Positions 52,501-58,169 are shown, counted from the stretch's first letter. The stretch: 62,000 nucleotides of DNA from Mesostigma viride (GCA_009746045.1 RPFO01000015.1:3464764-3526763); one strand, 5' to 3'. Made by a program: numbers and translations. The notes: generated by a model not told the origin, from the sequence alone.

Positions 52501-54360
52501 CACATGACCCCTTACAATGCTTACCATGCCTGCCAAGCCCCTGCCTACCGGTGGCATTAACGATTAGCACCACCACCCTGGACCGCAGGTGCCCACACAA
52601 CCCATGCCACCTCTAAGAATGTCCAGCACAGCCATAATGGCCCTATGTACCGGCGGCGCTCTCTATTAGCACCGCCACGCTGGACCGCAGGTGCCCACAC
52701 AACCCATGCCACGTCCAAGAATGCCCACCACAGCCACAATGGCCCATCCTACCGTTGGCATTGACCGCGAGTGCCGCCACGCTGGAACACAGGTGCTCGG
52801 TGAGCGGCTCCACGATCTGCGCCGCCAGCCCGTGCGCGGCACAGAAGCGGGCGGCCACCTCGGCGGGGTCGTCGCCGTCGTGCACCTCGATGGTGGCTGA
52901 CCGCCCGTCCTCAATCTCCACTGTCATGACGAGGATAACGCGATGCTCTGGTACGTGTGGATAAGGTGGGTGGTGCGGCGGGCAGGTGGGTGGGTGGGTG
53001 CACGCCTTGTCAGCAGGTGGGTCATCACCACTATCGCGCAGTGCTCTGGGTAGGAAGGGGTGGTGAGTCAAGGACAAGTCGTGGGCGGAGAATAGGTGGG
53101 GTTGGGGGCCATGCGCAGCGGGATGAAGGACCTTGTTAAGATGATGTCAGCATGGGGGTCATGCAAAGCTCTGGCGGGGGCGGGAGGTGGGAGATGGGTG
53201 GATTGAGGGCCATGCATGCCGGGGTGAACTACGAGTCAGCATGATATCTCTAACAGGGTCATGCCGTGCTCTAGGTAGGGAGAGGATGGGTGGGGAAGGG
53301 GTGGTGAGGGAGGAGTAAATGGCGAGTGTGGAGAATGGGCGAGGATGAGGACCAACCTTGGTGAGCGGGCATTGTCGGGACCCCTTGCTTACCCACGCTC
53401 CTGCTGCCCTCCCCTCCCCTACCCACGCTCCTGCTGCCCTCCCCTCCCCTACCCACGCTCCTGCTGCCCTCCCCTCCCCTACCCACGCTCCTGCTGCCCT
53501 CCCCTCCCCTACCCACGCTCCTGCTGCCCTCCCCTCCCCTCCCCACGCTCCTGCTGCCCTCCCCTCCCCTACCCATGCTCCTGCTGCCCTCCCCTCCCCT
53601 CCCCACGCTCCTGCTGCCCTCCCCTCCCCTCCCCACGCTCCTGCTGCCCTCCCCTCCCCTACCCATGCTCCTGCTGCCCTCCCCTCCCCTCCCCACGCTC
53701 CTGCTGCCCTCCCCCTCCCCTACCCACGCTCCTGCTGCCCTCCCCTCCCCTACCCACGCTCCTGCTGCCCTCCCCTCCCCTACCCACGCTCCTGCTGCCC
53801 TCCCCTCCCCTACCCACGCTCCTGCTGCCCTCCCCTCCCCTACCCACGCTCCTGCTGCCCTCCCCTCCCCTACCCACGCTCCTGCTGCCCTCCCCTCCCC
53901 TCCCCACGCTCCTGCTGCCCTCCCCTCCCCTCCCCACGCTCCTGCTCCCCTCCCCACGCTCCTGCTGCCCTCCCCTCCCCTCCCCACGCTCCTGCTGCCC
54001 TCCCTCCCCTACCCACGCTCCTGCTGCCCTCCCTCCCCTACCCACGCTCCTGCTGCCCTCCCTCCCCTCCCCACGCTCCTGCTGCCCTCCCCTCCCCTCC
54101 CCACGCTCCTGCTGCCCTCCCCTCCCCTCCCCACGCTCCTGCTGCCCTCCCCTCCCCTACCCACGCTCCTGCTGCCCTCCCCTCCCCTCCCCACGCTCCT
54201 GCTGCCCTCCCCCTCCCCTACCCATGCTCCTGCTGCCCTCCCCTCCCCTACCCACGCTCCTGCTGCCCTCCCCTTGCTTACCCAGGCTTCCGCTGTCCTC
54301 TTCATGCGAGAGTGGCAGGGACAGCCGCGGGTTGGCTGGCTGGGGGGAATCGGTCACCAT
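31226..54360 (-). CDS. Large 16-exon gene: 1607-aa protein with TFxP motif repeats and EF-hand-like loop
   Basis: Hand-built model on the minus strand: GT donors and AG acceptors at every junction, phases agreeing throughout, coding total 4824 nt. N-terminus MVTDSPQPAN; then VEIEDGRSATIEVHDGDDPA and HGLAAQIVEPLTEHL (exon 2), a compact module. Exon 3 is about 410 residues of disordered Gly/Ser/Pro/Lys-rich sequence. Exons 4-15 carry charged helical linkers (LYEQARDASAQKEAARTRQL; VYDQLTAERAQALARIQEL) and motifs SYKPKIS, ECTFRPRTN, CYTFCPDL, LTFRPAV, ECTFKPAM. Exons 10-11 form DTNRDGLVPLSQ, an EF-hand-like loop with Gln at position 12. Exon 16 is disordered with basic then Gly-rich stretches. 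Recalled, unverified similarity: algal/ciliate proteins of cilia or cytoskeleton. Introns total about 18.3 kb and are filled with tandem repeats derived from the exon edges. Confidence 0.75.
32548..33210 (-). other. Intron 15 (no exon-edge repeats)
   Basis: Contains a (CAG)n run near 33096-33116 and a C-rich stretch by the donor. Together with intron 10 it has the least exon-derived duplication. Confidence 0.6.
33211..33412 (-). CDS. Large gene exon 15
   Basis: Acceptor CTGCAG, donor G|GTGAAA. Encodes GKPCKPCTRDDARFDALQQE and VRDMLDAAHADHLAGTGKD followed by a Gly/Lys-rich stretch. CKPC is a cysteine pair. Confidence 0.75.
34125..34260 (-). repeat. Intron 14: copy of exon 14 end and donor
   Basis: CTGGTCCACG|GTGAAGGGTCGG at about 34150-34180 copies CCGGTCCACG|GTGAGGGGACGG of the true exon 14 end; the two are about 90 bp apart and both are followed by a GGGGGGG run. 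Confidence 0.8.
34256..34426 (-). CDS. Large gene exon 14 (ECTFKPAM motif)
   Basis: Encodes GVPVYDQLTAERAQALARIQ, AAAERDEMKECTFKPAM and GGDVSRST. Acceptor is the AG of GCAGCAAG (the AAG fits phase 0; the GCAG six bases earlier does not). Donor ACG|GTGAGG. Confidence 0.8.
34427..34770 (-). repeat. Intron 13: three extra copies of the exon 14 acceptor
   Basis: True acceptor GCAGCAAG|GGCGTGCCC at 34427. Copies: 34494-34522 (GCAGCAAG|GGCGTGCCCATG), 34665-34684 (GCAGCAAG|GGCGTGCCG) and 34738-34768 (CCGCAAAG|GGCACGGCCATG). A (GT)n run of about 62 bp (34530-34591) lies between the first two copies. Confidence 0.85.
34777..35066. repeat. (TTTG)n microsatellite, about 72 copies
   Basis: Near-perfect TTTG tetranucleotide for about 290 bp inside intron 13. 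On the transcribed strand it is CAAA. Length suggests high mutability. Confidence 0.98.
35327..35372 (-). CDS. Large gene exon 13 (microexon, 46 bp)
   Basis: Acceptor TTGTAG, donor GAG|GTCAGC. Encodes FIGLDVLYEPLPGGE. Short, but both sites are good and the phase fits on both sides. Confidence 0.65.
35420..35475 (-). repeat. Intron 12: copy of exon 12 end and donor
   Basis: GCGCGCCACCGCAT|GTGAGTGGGG (copy) against GCGCGCCGCCGGGT|GTGAGTGGGG (true donor at 35793); upstream GGTGCTGTGGGC matches GGTGCTCGCAGC. Confidence 0.75.
35794..35954 (-). CDS. Large gene exon 12 (LTFRPAV motif)
   Basis: Acceptor GCCCAG at 35955; encodes VAVYAELQHSVARQAKPSAV and EMSRELTFRPAVSKRSKV. Donor chosen as GT|GTGAGT (phase 2), which keeps exon 13 open. 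Confidence 0.8.
36505..36890 (-). repeat. Intron 11: decayed exon 11-end copies
   Basis: Loosely spaced sequences such as CACCGTGACATCCGCCGACAG, CACCGTGATGTCTGCC, CCGTGACGTGCGC and CACCGTGGCGTCAGCC. Several resemble the exon 11 edge (CACCGTGACGTCGGCCAGCAG) more closely than the main array does. Confidence 0.65.
36890..41310 (-). repeat. Intron 11: 31-32-bp array built on the exon 11 donor, about 100 copies
   Basis: On the transcribed strand each unit has GATGTCACG|GTGAGG followed by GGCTGCTTGTGTGGGTG, matching the exon 11 end GACGTCACG|GTGAGG. About 3.3 kb in total, interrupted at 39894-40961 by a TIR element. A variant unit with CATGTTGTCTGCCCACAAAAG recurs at about 37250, 37408, 37788, 38106 and 38656, showing higher-order units of about 12 repeats. 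Confidence 0.95.
39894..40961. mobile_element. TIR element (1.07 kb) inserted in the intron 11 array
   Basis: Ends GGTTGGGTCCACG and CGTGGACCCAACC are inverted. CT on each side is a 2-bp duplication, provable because the array gives the pre-insertion sequence (GACATCTACCCAC). Both subterminal regions consist of 42-bp units with GAGTAGTACTCGGTACTCGT and a T-run (39940-40185; 40675-40940). The unique centre (40260-40660) has no recognisable ORF. Non-autonomous. Confidence 0.85.
41310..41424 (-). repeat. Intron 11: 57-bp units next to the true donor
   Basis: CGCCAACGTTTCCTCACCGTGA occurs three times (41320-41430) with GACATGGGGCGGTA between; the last copy contains the true exon 11 donor. Confidence 0.8.
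41425..41568 (-). CDS. Large gene exon 11 (second half of EF-hand)
   Basis: 48 codons, phase 0. Starts DGLVPLSQAPLELLPRAVQE, completing the loop, and ends AEFVELLADVT with donor ACG|GTGAGG. This donor is the seed of the intron 11 array. Confidence 0.85.
41569..41760 (-). repeat. Intron 10: copy of exon 11 acceptor edge
   Basis: The plus-strand segment AGCAGCTCCAGCGGCGCC...CAGCCCGTC...GTGGTGGCGGCAATATC occurs at the true acceptor (41528-41590) and again at 41645-41700 with a partial loss of exon sequence. Looser GGTGGTGGCA blocks continue to 42060. Confidence 0.7.
42380..42435. repeat. (ACTACAGC)n short repeat
   Basis: ACTACAGC repeated about seven times in intron 10, close to the exon 10 donor. 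Confidence 0.9.
42495..42707 (-). CDS. Large gene exon 10 (first half of EF-hand)
   Basis: 71 codons, phase 0. Encodes GLPIGDFLYQHREDADIRRY and MIRRLMRRAFRVVFDLLDTN-R, the entering helix and start of a calcium-binding-like loop. Donor CGG|GTACGC. Confidence 0.85.
42708..43320 (-). repeat. Intron 9: five extra copies of the exon 10 acceptor
   Basis: True site CCGCAG|CGCAACTCGGAGGGCCT at 42708. Copies near 42920-42945 (GCCCAG|CGCAACTCGGAGGGCCTT), 43020-43045 (GCCCAG|CGCAAATGAGAAGGCCTT), 43120-43145 (TCCAG|CACAACTCTTAGGGCCTT), 43196-43222 (CTACAG|TGCAACTTAGACGGCG) and 43292-43315 (CGCAG|CGCAACTTGACCC). G-rich runs separate the first copies. Confidence 0.9.
43776..44148 (-). CDS. Large gene exon 9 (YTFCPDL motif)
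   Basis: Acceptor CCGCAG, donor CAG|GTAGAG, phase 2 to 0. Encodes YTFCPDLVGSKSLVNDTSRN, then FFERLAVFEQRKEQKTLKLL and ATGKPFFTPSTGRGPQFQ. Confidence 0.85.
44305..44535. repeat. MITE-like element with GATCTTAAACCTGA motifs
   Basis: Shares long blocks with 56500-57050: ACGTTT(C/A)AGATTGGGGTCCGG, GACCCAGGGCTGCGAT, GCCCAAAACCAGCCCTGCG. Sits in intron 8. A dispersed non-coding family. Confidence 0.75.
44545..44785. repeat. 26-bp minisatellite, about 9 copies
   Basis: Unit AAGGATGGGAGTATGGAATA plus TCAGAA. It starts right after the MITE in intron 8. No splice-site relation found. Confidence 0.95.
45020..45343 (-). repeat. Intron 8: copies of the exon 8 end
   Basis: True end CCAGAACTG|GTTTCCCAACGAG. 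Copies: 45160-45240 (extends over GCCACGACGCTGACCGGCGC ... CCAGAGCTG|ATTCCCCTACGAG), 45080-45110 (CCAGAACTC|GTTCCTCAACGAG) and 45025-45055 (CCAGAACTG|GTTCCCTTAACG). Confidence 0.85.
45344..45516 (-). CDS. Large gene exon 8 (ECTFRPRT motif)
   Basis: Acceptor CCAG at 45517; donor TG|GTTTCC at 45343, chosen because it alone restores the CYTFCPDL motif with exon 9. Encodes TDEKEMAECTFRPRTNPRSQ and ISFHEQLYHDADRRRSRQQL. Both edges are copied into the flanking introns. Confidence 0.8.
45517..45745 (-). repeat. Intron 7: two extra copies of the exon 8 acceptor
   Basis: True start CCAG|ACGGACGAAAAAGAGATG. Copies at 45600-45640 (CCAG|ATGGATGGGAAAGAGATG, still in frame for about 14 codons) and 45718-45742 (TCAG|ACGGACGAGATGGAGATG, then a stop). 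Confidence 0.85.
45960..46175. repeat. 10-bp minisatellite, about 20 copies
   Basis: Unit CCATCGAGGT, nearly perfect, in intron 7. Decayed units extend left to 45920 (CCATAGAGGGCC). Confidence 0.97.
46499..46619 (-). CDS. Large gene exon 7
   Basis: Encodes NHARQIHRSKGETQARLLQQ and LESRHNHSQLQQRLIAAKLE, a charged amphipathic helix. Donor GAG|GTGGGT; phase 2 to 0. Confidence 0.8.
46840..46921 (-). repeat. Intron 6: copy of exon 6 end with GC donor
   Basis: CAGCTACAAGCCTAAGATCAG|GT at the true donor; 53 bp further, CAGCTACAAGCCCACGATCAG|GC, i.e. the same edge with the donor changed from GT to GC. Confidence 0.85.
46922..47091 (-). CDS. Large gene exon 6 (SYKPKI motif)
   Basis: Acceptor TTGCAG at 47092, donor GTGGGG at 46921, phase 0 to 2. 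Encodes ASEFDNYGERLYVEGLLGLQ, EAAEAMRKEQEGAAKQH and SYKPKI. Confidence 0.85.
47096..47180. repeat. Degenerate (ATAGTATGGT)n
   Basis: TATGGTA-type repeats directly upstream (in gene sense) of the exon 6 acceptor; they replace a normal pyrimidine tract. Confidence 0.6.
47880..48303 (-). repeat. Intron 5: four 103-bp copies of the exon 5 end and donor
   Basis: The true exon 5 end GACGCTGGTGTCCACG|GTGAGG recurs at exact 103-bp steps: junctions near 48200, 48097, 47994 and 47891. The copies read TCCACA|GTGAGG three times and TCCAAG|GTGAGG once. The rest of each unit copies the preceding codons (GAGGCC, CACAAGGAGGGG). Confidence 0.95.
48304..48438 (-). CDS. Large gene exon 5
   Basis: Phase 0 at both ends. 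Encodes VFHRLYEQARDASAQKEAAR and TRQLEQEEASHKEGVTL. The acceptor is CCAGCAG, a tandem NAGNAG site allowing one glutamine to be included or skipped. Donor GTGAGG. Confidence 0.8.
48935..49240. repeat. 34-bp minisatellite, about 9 copies
   Basis: Unit begins ATGCCGCCCCCAAGCATATC and ends ATGTCTCAAACAGG; units lie head to tail at exactly 34 bp, one copy lacks a C. In intron 4. Confidence 0.97.
49335..49572 (-). repeat. Intron 4: two extra copies of exon 4 end and donor
   Basis: True end GCGTCCGCGCACAAG|GTGGGG. Copies at 49446-49500 (GCATCCGCGCCCAAG|GTGGGT, preceded by CGCAAGGACAAGGACACC as in the exon) and 49340-49400 (more decayed, GCCACGTCCACGCACAAGG). Confidence 0.85.
49573..49651 (-). CDS. 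Large gene exon 4
   Basis: 79 bp, donor AAG|GTGGGG. Encodes ARVVSERRENEQQQRKDKD and ATASAHK. Its 3' half with the donor is repeated twice in the following intron. Confidence 0.75.
49660..49795. repeat. Intron 3: 33-bp repeat next to exon 4 acceptor
   Basis: GGCACAAGGTTGCAA followed by AAAG and a G-rich run, four copies. Confidence 0.85.
50528..50618 (-). repeat. Intron 3: copy of exon 3 end
   Basis: True end ATCCGAGGCACTCGAATG|GTGAGC; copy near 50533-50568 reads ATCCGAGGTGGTGGAGTG|GTGAAG. Confidence 0.75.
50619..51858 (-). CDS. Large gene exon 3 (disordered region)
   Basis: Acceptor CACAG at 51859, donor GTGAGC at 50618, 1240 bp, phase 1 to 2. Low-complexity, with SSFEQLELALEEQGG and GVIDLSDEDALAAAAATG as the more ordered stretches and KDKEKDKDRQAGGGKGERGG near the end. 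Confidence 0.8.
52549..52752 (-). repeat. Intron 2: two extra copies of exon 2 end and donor
   Basis: True end AGCGTGGCGGCACTCGCGGT...AACG|GTAGG. Copies about 102 and 204 bp away end GCCGCCG|GTACAT and AATGCCACCG|GTAGGC and keep an open frame (SVAVLIESAA; RVVVLIVNAT). Confidence 0.9.
52753..52947 (-). CDS. Large gene exon 2 (N-terminal module)
   Basis: Acceptor CCAG at 52948, donor G|GTAGGA at 52752, phase 1 in and out. Encodes VILVMTVEIEDGRSATIEV, HDGDDPAEVAARFCAAHGL and EHLCSSVAALAVNAN. Confidence 0.8.
53030..53290 (-). repeat. Intron 1: three extra copies of exon 2 acceptor
   Basis: True acceptor TACCAG|AGCATCGCGTTATC. Copies: near 53045 (ACCCAG|AGCACTGCGCGATA), 53172 (GCCAG|AGCTTTGCATGACC) and 53272 (ACCTAG|AGCACGGCATGACC). 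Confidence 0.8.
53380..54285 (-). repeat. Intron 1: 30-bp array built on exon 1 donor, about 30 copies
   Basis: Transcribed-strand unit GGCAGCAGGAGCGTGG|GTAGGGG; true exon 1 end GGACAGCGGAAGCCTGG|GTAAGC. The terminal units on both sides keep GTAAGCAAGGGG, the inner ones are homogenised to GTAGGGG. On the plus strand the array is CCCACGCTCCTGCTGCC plus a CT-rich stretch. Confidence 0.93.
54282..54360 (-). CDS. Large gene exon 1
   Basis: ATG at 54360, 26 codons plus one base, donor G|GTAAGC at 54281. The ATG context is duplicated 102 bp upstream. Phase 1 joins exon 2 to give ...GSL-EHRVILVM. This exon has the weakest evidence because no homology supports it; exon 2 could instead begin at its own ATG (52926). 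Confidence 0.55.
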
Positions 54361-54550
54361 ACTGTTTGGATGTGCGGGTCACCGCTGGTGCTGCTGTCGT
54401 CGGCACAGGGACAAGAATCACCACGGACATAGAGAAGCAGGGGCGGGGGATTCGGTCACCATCCGGTCTTACGGTGCGGTTCACCACTGATGCTGCCGCC
54501 GGCACAGGGATATAGCGATGGAATGGACATAGAGAAGCAGGGGTTGTGCA
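54345..54550 (-). repeat. 102-bp tandem duplication over the start codon
   Basis: CGGTCACCAT occurs at 54351 and 54453, and GACATAGAGAAGCAGGGG occurs in each unit. The outer copy creates an upstream ATG (54462) with a 14-codon uORF (MVTESPAPASLCPW) ending before the main ATG. Confidence 0.8.
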
Positions 54551-56067
54551 GTGCCGATGGACACAAGAGGGCCATGATTTAGCCAGATGGGTTGAGCCAT
54601 CGCGATGGGCTGAGCTAGCGCTATGGGTTGGCCTGGAGCGAGGGCAATAAACACAGCAAGCAGAGGTCTTGCGAGGTTGCAGCCATGCAGATAGAAGTGG
54701 GGTAACGTGCTCCATTCTGACATGCCAATTTCCAAACAGGAATGCGTACCATCTTTTCCAGAAGGGAACGGGGGAGTTGGTAGACATAAATGGGGGAGGG
54801 GGAGGCAGCAGTCACGTGACAGCAGACAGTGTTGCCACATGAGCGGTTGGATCCTCTAGCAAAGGTACAACTATGGTCAAATCAGGTAAATAAGAACGAC
54901 TAGGTGGCCATTTCATCACGTGCGAAGTTGGCTTCCCCACGCTACTTGCATCACGCCTAGTATCCTCGCATGCTATATGACCACCTTCATTGAATTGAAC
55001 AGTCAAATTCCGAAGTGGTGCCTAGTGTAAGCCCATATCCAGGCCCAGAGACAACGAGCCTGCACATGTGGCCTGGGCGTGGCCGCATAGTGCCCCGGAT
55101 ACTTCCCATCTTGTCAGGTATATCGCAGATAATACTGTTTAGTGGCCGCCTTTGAATTATCATACCCCCTTCCATTATCACACCCTTTTTATTATTATCG
55201 CATCCCCTTTTCATTATCACGTCCCCATTTCATTATCTTACCTCCTTTCCATTGTCAAACCTCCTTTCCATTAAAATACCCCAGATCCAGCAATGCCAAT
55301 TGGATGTTTACATCAATGCCAGTTGGATCCTGCTTCCCCAACAATGACGCACCCTGCTGACCACAAGCGTGATGAAATGCAGGGTACTTGACGGCAATGG
55401 CTAGGGCCACAGGGCCTGTTGATCAAGTTTAAACCAAATAATAGTACAATACTAGCAGAGAACCGCTGCTCACAGGACCCAGGTCATGCACACAAGAGAC
55501 TGCCAGCATACCAATGGCTAGACAGATTAAGCCCCCTGGACCTGGTGGTGAAGCTGCAGGGTGAAGGGATGTTGCTGTACTAGAATTTTGGTCAAATGGT
55601 GTGAGGAAAACTGAGGGGCACCGCGGTTTACACTCGAAATTCCGGTTGCATTACAGGGCGAGAGTGCCCCCCCAACCCCTACCCCCCTCTTGTGCTGAAT
55701 GGATTGCCAAATTATCAGGAGGACCAATTCTTAAGCCCCCAAAAAACTTCGGGCATTCAACACGATTGATAAATTTCCTGGCAATTGCAATTGTATTTCC
55801 AAAACAAACGGGTAGGGTTATAAAAACAAAACACGAATACCATAATTATCCAGACCCACAACACGCATGCTCAGAAGCGTCGCTTGGTATCCGGATAAGG
55901 GAGTTTGGGATGTGATTCACGAGCTAGTGAATGGCTACATCCATAAGCGGCAATTGCGTGGAGAAACGAAAATGTCCGTGATAGACAAAACTTGCTTAAC
56001 GCAACCTCGCAAACGTCGCCAAAATTAAAAGGAGTTCAAAGAAGTACCTCCGCAGGCTATCCACGAG
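54551..56067. other. Upstream flank of the large gene; no gene recognised
   Basis: 54590-54640 has GGGTTGAGCCATCGCGATGGGCT-like short repeats. 55147-55285 holds about seven degenerate units of about 18-20 bp of the form TTTCATTATCAC(A/G)(C/T)CCCC. Nothing else supported. Confidence 0.5.
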
Positions 56068-56469
56068 ATGTGCTGGGAGAAAACACATCAGGCAAACAAT
56101 GCAGCCGTTCGAATCCAAGCAGCAGCTTTAAGTATGATTAAGTGCACCTTTGAGTGCGGAGAAAACAAAAGATCACACGCGATGGCTGACCTTTTAACAG
56201 GGGCAGGACTACCGACCTTGGATGAAGCCTTGTCGCCGTTCACCGCGAGCAGGAGCAGTTCAACAAAATTATTCGGCCATATTGTCGGAGTGTCAAAGAT
56301 AACTGCCGTACTAATTGAAATCTACAGCCTTGCTTATGGCAGGGGCGAAGGGGAGAACGGCAATCAATATATGAAAGTAACCGTCGGTTGCGAATATTGG
56401 AATTGCCTGAACTCCATTATGGACATCGACGCTACTAGATGGAGGGCAACTGGTCATACCACTGCTTAA
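56068..56469 (+). CDS. Hypothetical ORF, 133 aa
   Basis: ATG-started ORF without low complexity: RIQAAALSMIKCTFECGENK, FGHIVGVSKITAVLIEIYSL, YMKVTVGCEYWNCLNSIMD. No family recognised. The surrounding sequence is repeat-rich and no splice or polyA context supports it. Could be an element fragment. Confidence 0.25.
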   Translation: MCWEKTHQANNAAVRIQAAALSMIKCTFECGENKRSHAMADLLTGAGLPTLDEALSPFTASRSSSTKLFGHIVGVSKITAVLIEIYSLAYGRGEGENGNQYMKVTVGCEYWNCLNSIMDIDATRWRATGHTTA

Positions 56470-56499
56470 TCTGCTGGTCATGCGTTTGTTGTCATGTAC

Positions 56500-57050
56500 A
56501 CCCCCCCCACACACGTTTAAGATTGGGGTCCGGCCGACCCAGGGCCAGGGCTGCGACCTAAAATCAAATCCAGCGCTTATGATCTTAAAGTTGAGAGCTG
56601 TAGGCGATCTTAAACCTGATGCGGCATACCTGAGTACACTGGGCACTGGCCGGAACTTGGCAGCTTTTTGTACCAACTTTAAATAAGATCTTTTTGCCCA
56701 AAACCAGCCCTGCGATCTTAAACCTGAAAGTTCAAAATCCAGGGTCTCATGATCTTAAACCTGATCAGGCGGAGCCAATTTGAATGATTTTCGGAAGAAC
56801 CGTTAGGTTCGCCAGAATTGGCGAAGCTTATAAGGCCGTAAGAACATATTCTTACACGTGAGAACATAGGAATAGGCAGGAAATACACCCCCAGCCCCAC
56901 GTTTAAGACTCTCAGGTTTAAGATCACGAGACCCTGGATTTTGAAATTTCAGGTTTAAGACCGCAGGGCTGGTTTTGGGCAAAATGATCTTAAAGTTGGT
57001 ACAGAAAGCTGCCAAGTTCCGGCCAGTGCCCAGTGTACAGACCACGAGCA
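56500..57050. repeat. Inverted pair of MITE-like elements
   Basis: Sequence 56632-56765 (with GGGCACTGGCCGGAACTTGG and GCCCAAAACCAGCCCTGCG) recurs inverted at 56900-57045. With 44305-44535 it defines a family with repeated GATCTTAAACCTGA. The pair could form a long hairpin. Confidence 0.8.
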
Positions 57051-57390
57051 TCGGTATTGATATTTTTTTATTACCGCACAACTAGGCATCTCAGGCTATT
57101 TTTGGCACACCTGGGTCACCTTAACTGTTATCCTTTCCCTTATATAAAGCGAGCTTCGTGACCGTTGGTCCGAAAATTAGGTAGAAAATCGTGGTACAAA
57201 AATCAGCCATTGGGGGGTACTCCGGAGGTCGACGGGAGAATCGCAGATATCGCAGATACAGTACGCGCGAAGCGCCCGGCGAGCGAGCGAAGCGAGCGAG
57301 CACCATACTGCGCACCAATCCGCAAGGGCAAAGGGCAGAACACTACAACGCAAGTTACTGTACTGCGCAACTGCGGGGGATCACCACCTT
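57051..57390. other. No gene recognised
   Basis: A short GAGCGAGCGAAGCGAGCGAG repeat lies at 57279-57302; otherwise no feature seen. Confidence 0.4.
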
Positions 57391-57589
57391 TTGCACAATT
57401 GTCCCATCGGATGCACACCCGAGGGACGCTTGGCTGAACAACGTTCTTTCATGTATGATGAAACCAACCACGTGGGCAAGCTTGCAGGCGTTCTCCTTAC
57501 CGCAGGGCGCTGGGGGGCCGTCCACCGCATGAGCCTACGAGGGCGAACCCTGATCGTCAACCAACTGTTCAGTTGTTCTCTAATAAAAG
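57391..57589 (+). pseudogene. LINE reverse transcriptase fragment
   Basis: WGAVHRMSLRGRTLIVNQLF follows the thumb-region pattern of non-LTR reverse transcriptases (W....LSLRGR.LV.NQ.L.S.L). The frame runs directly into the copia LTR at 57590, so the copia element cut it. Only about 45 codons are convincing. Confidence 0.5.
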
Positions 57590-58028
57590 TGTTAGTAGTG
57601 AGAAAACAATGTTTGCCACAAAGTTTTACTTTATTTCACTCAGATAAAAATAAGTCTCAGTCGGCAGCTGGCCGGCTGCTAGTTCCCGGCCACCACAGGA
57701 GTGTGTGAGGTGTGAGGTACTAAGAGGGCAAACAAGGTGCGTAGCTTCGCCTTTTAAACAATTCCAGGCTCAGCTACTGGGTAGCCGAGTTATGATCTAC
57801 CTACAACGTGGCCACACCAAACCGGTTCTTTTCTGACTGTGTGGCAGTTACAATCATAACGTGATCTCAAGCCAACCATTCACAACCAAAGTTCAAGGTC
57901 AGTCACAGAATGACTGGGTCACTTATGGAACAGAACTTAAACATGCGGCACATGCCCGTTCATGTAGTCCAGAGCTAGCACTAAACTATAAGTACTAGTT
58001 TCAGGCAGGTGTGTCGATACTTCTGACA
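57590..58028 (-). repeat. Copia 3' LTR
   Basis: Starts TGTCAG and ends CTAACA in element sense (439 bp). AATAAA (minus strand, near 57636) is a likely polyadenylation signal. Cannot compare with the 5' LTR. Confidence 0.75.
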
Positions 58029-58040
58029 CCCCCCTTACTC
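58029..58040 (-). other. Copia polypurine tract
   Basis: GAGTAAGGGGGG directly before the LTR start TGTCAG. Confidence 0.8.
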
Positions 58041-58169
58041 GGCACACAGGCCGGAAAACAAACTCAAGCAAGCCAGAACAAATGTTCACTAAAAGAACTG
58101 TAGTATGGGACCAGTGTCACAGGCTAGCAAGTGTGTCCTTATGTTGTCTCATCACTAATTGCCAGTAAC

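Noticed and set aside
53380-54285. Long ORFs of 285-385 codons and possible CRISPR-like 30-bp repeats
   Set aside because: The ORFs are read-through of a 30-bp (multiple of three) repeat in several frames and strands. There are no spacers.
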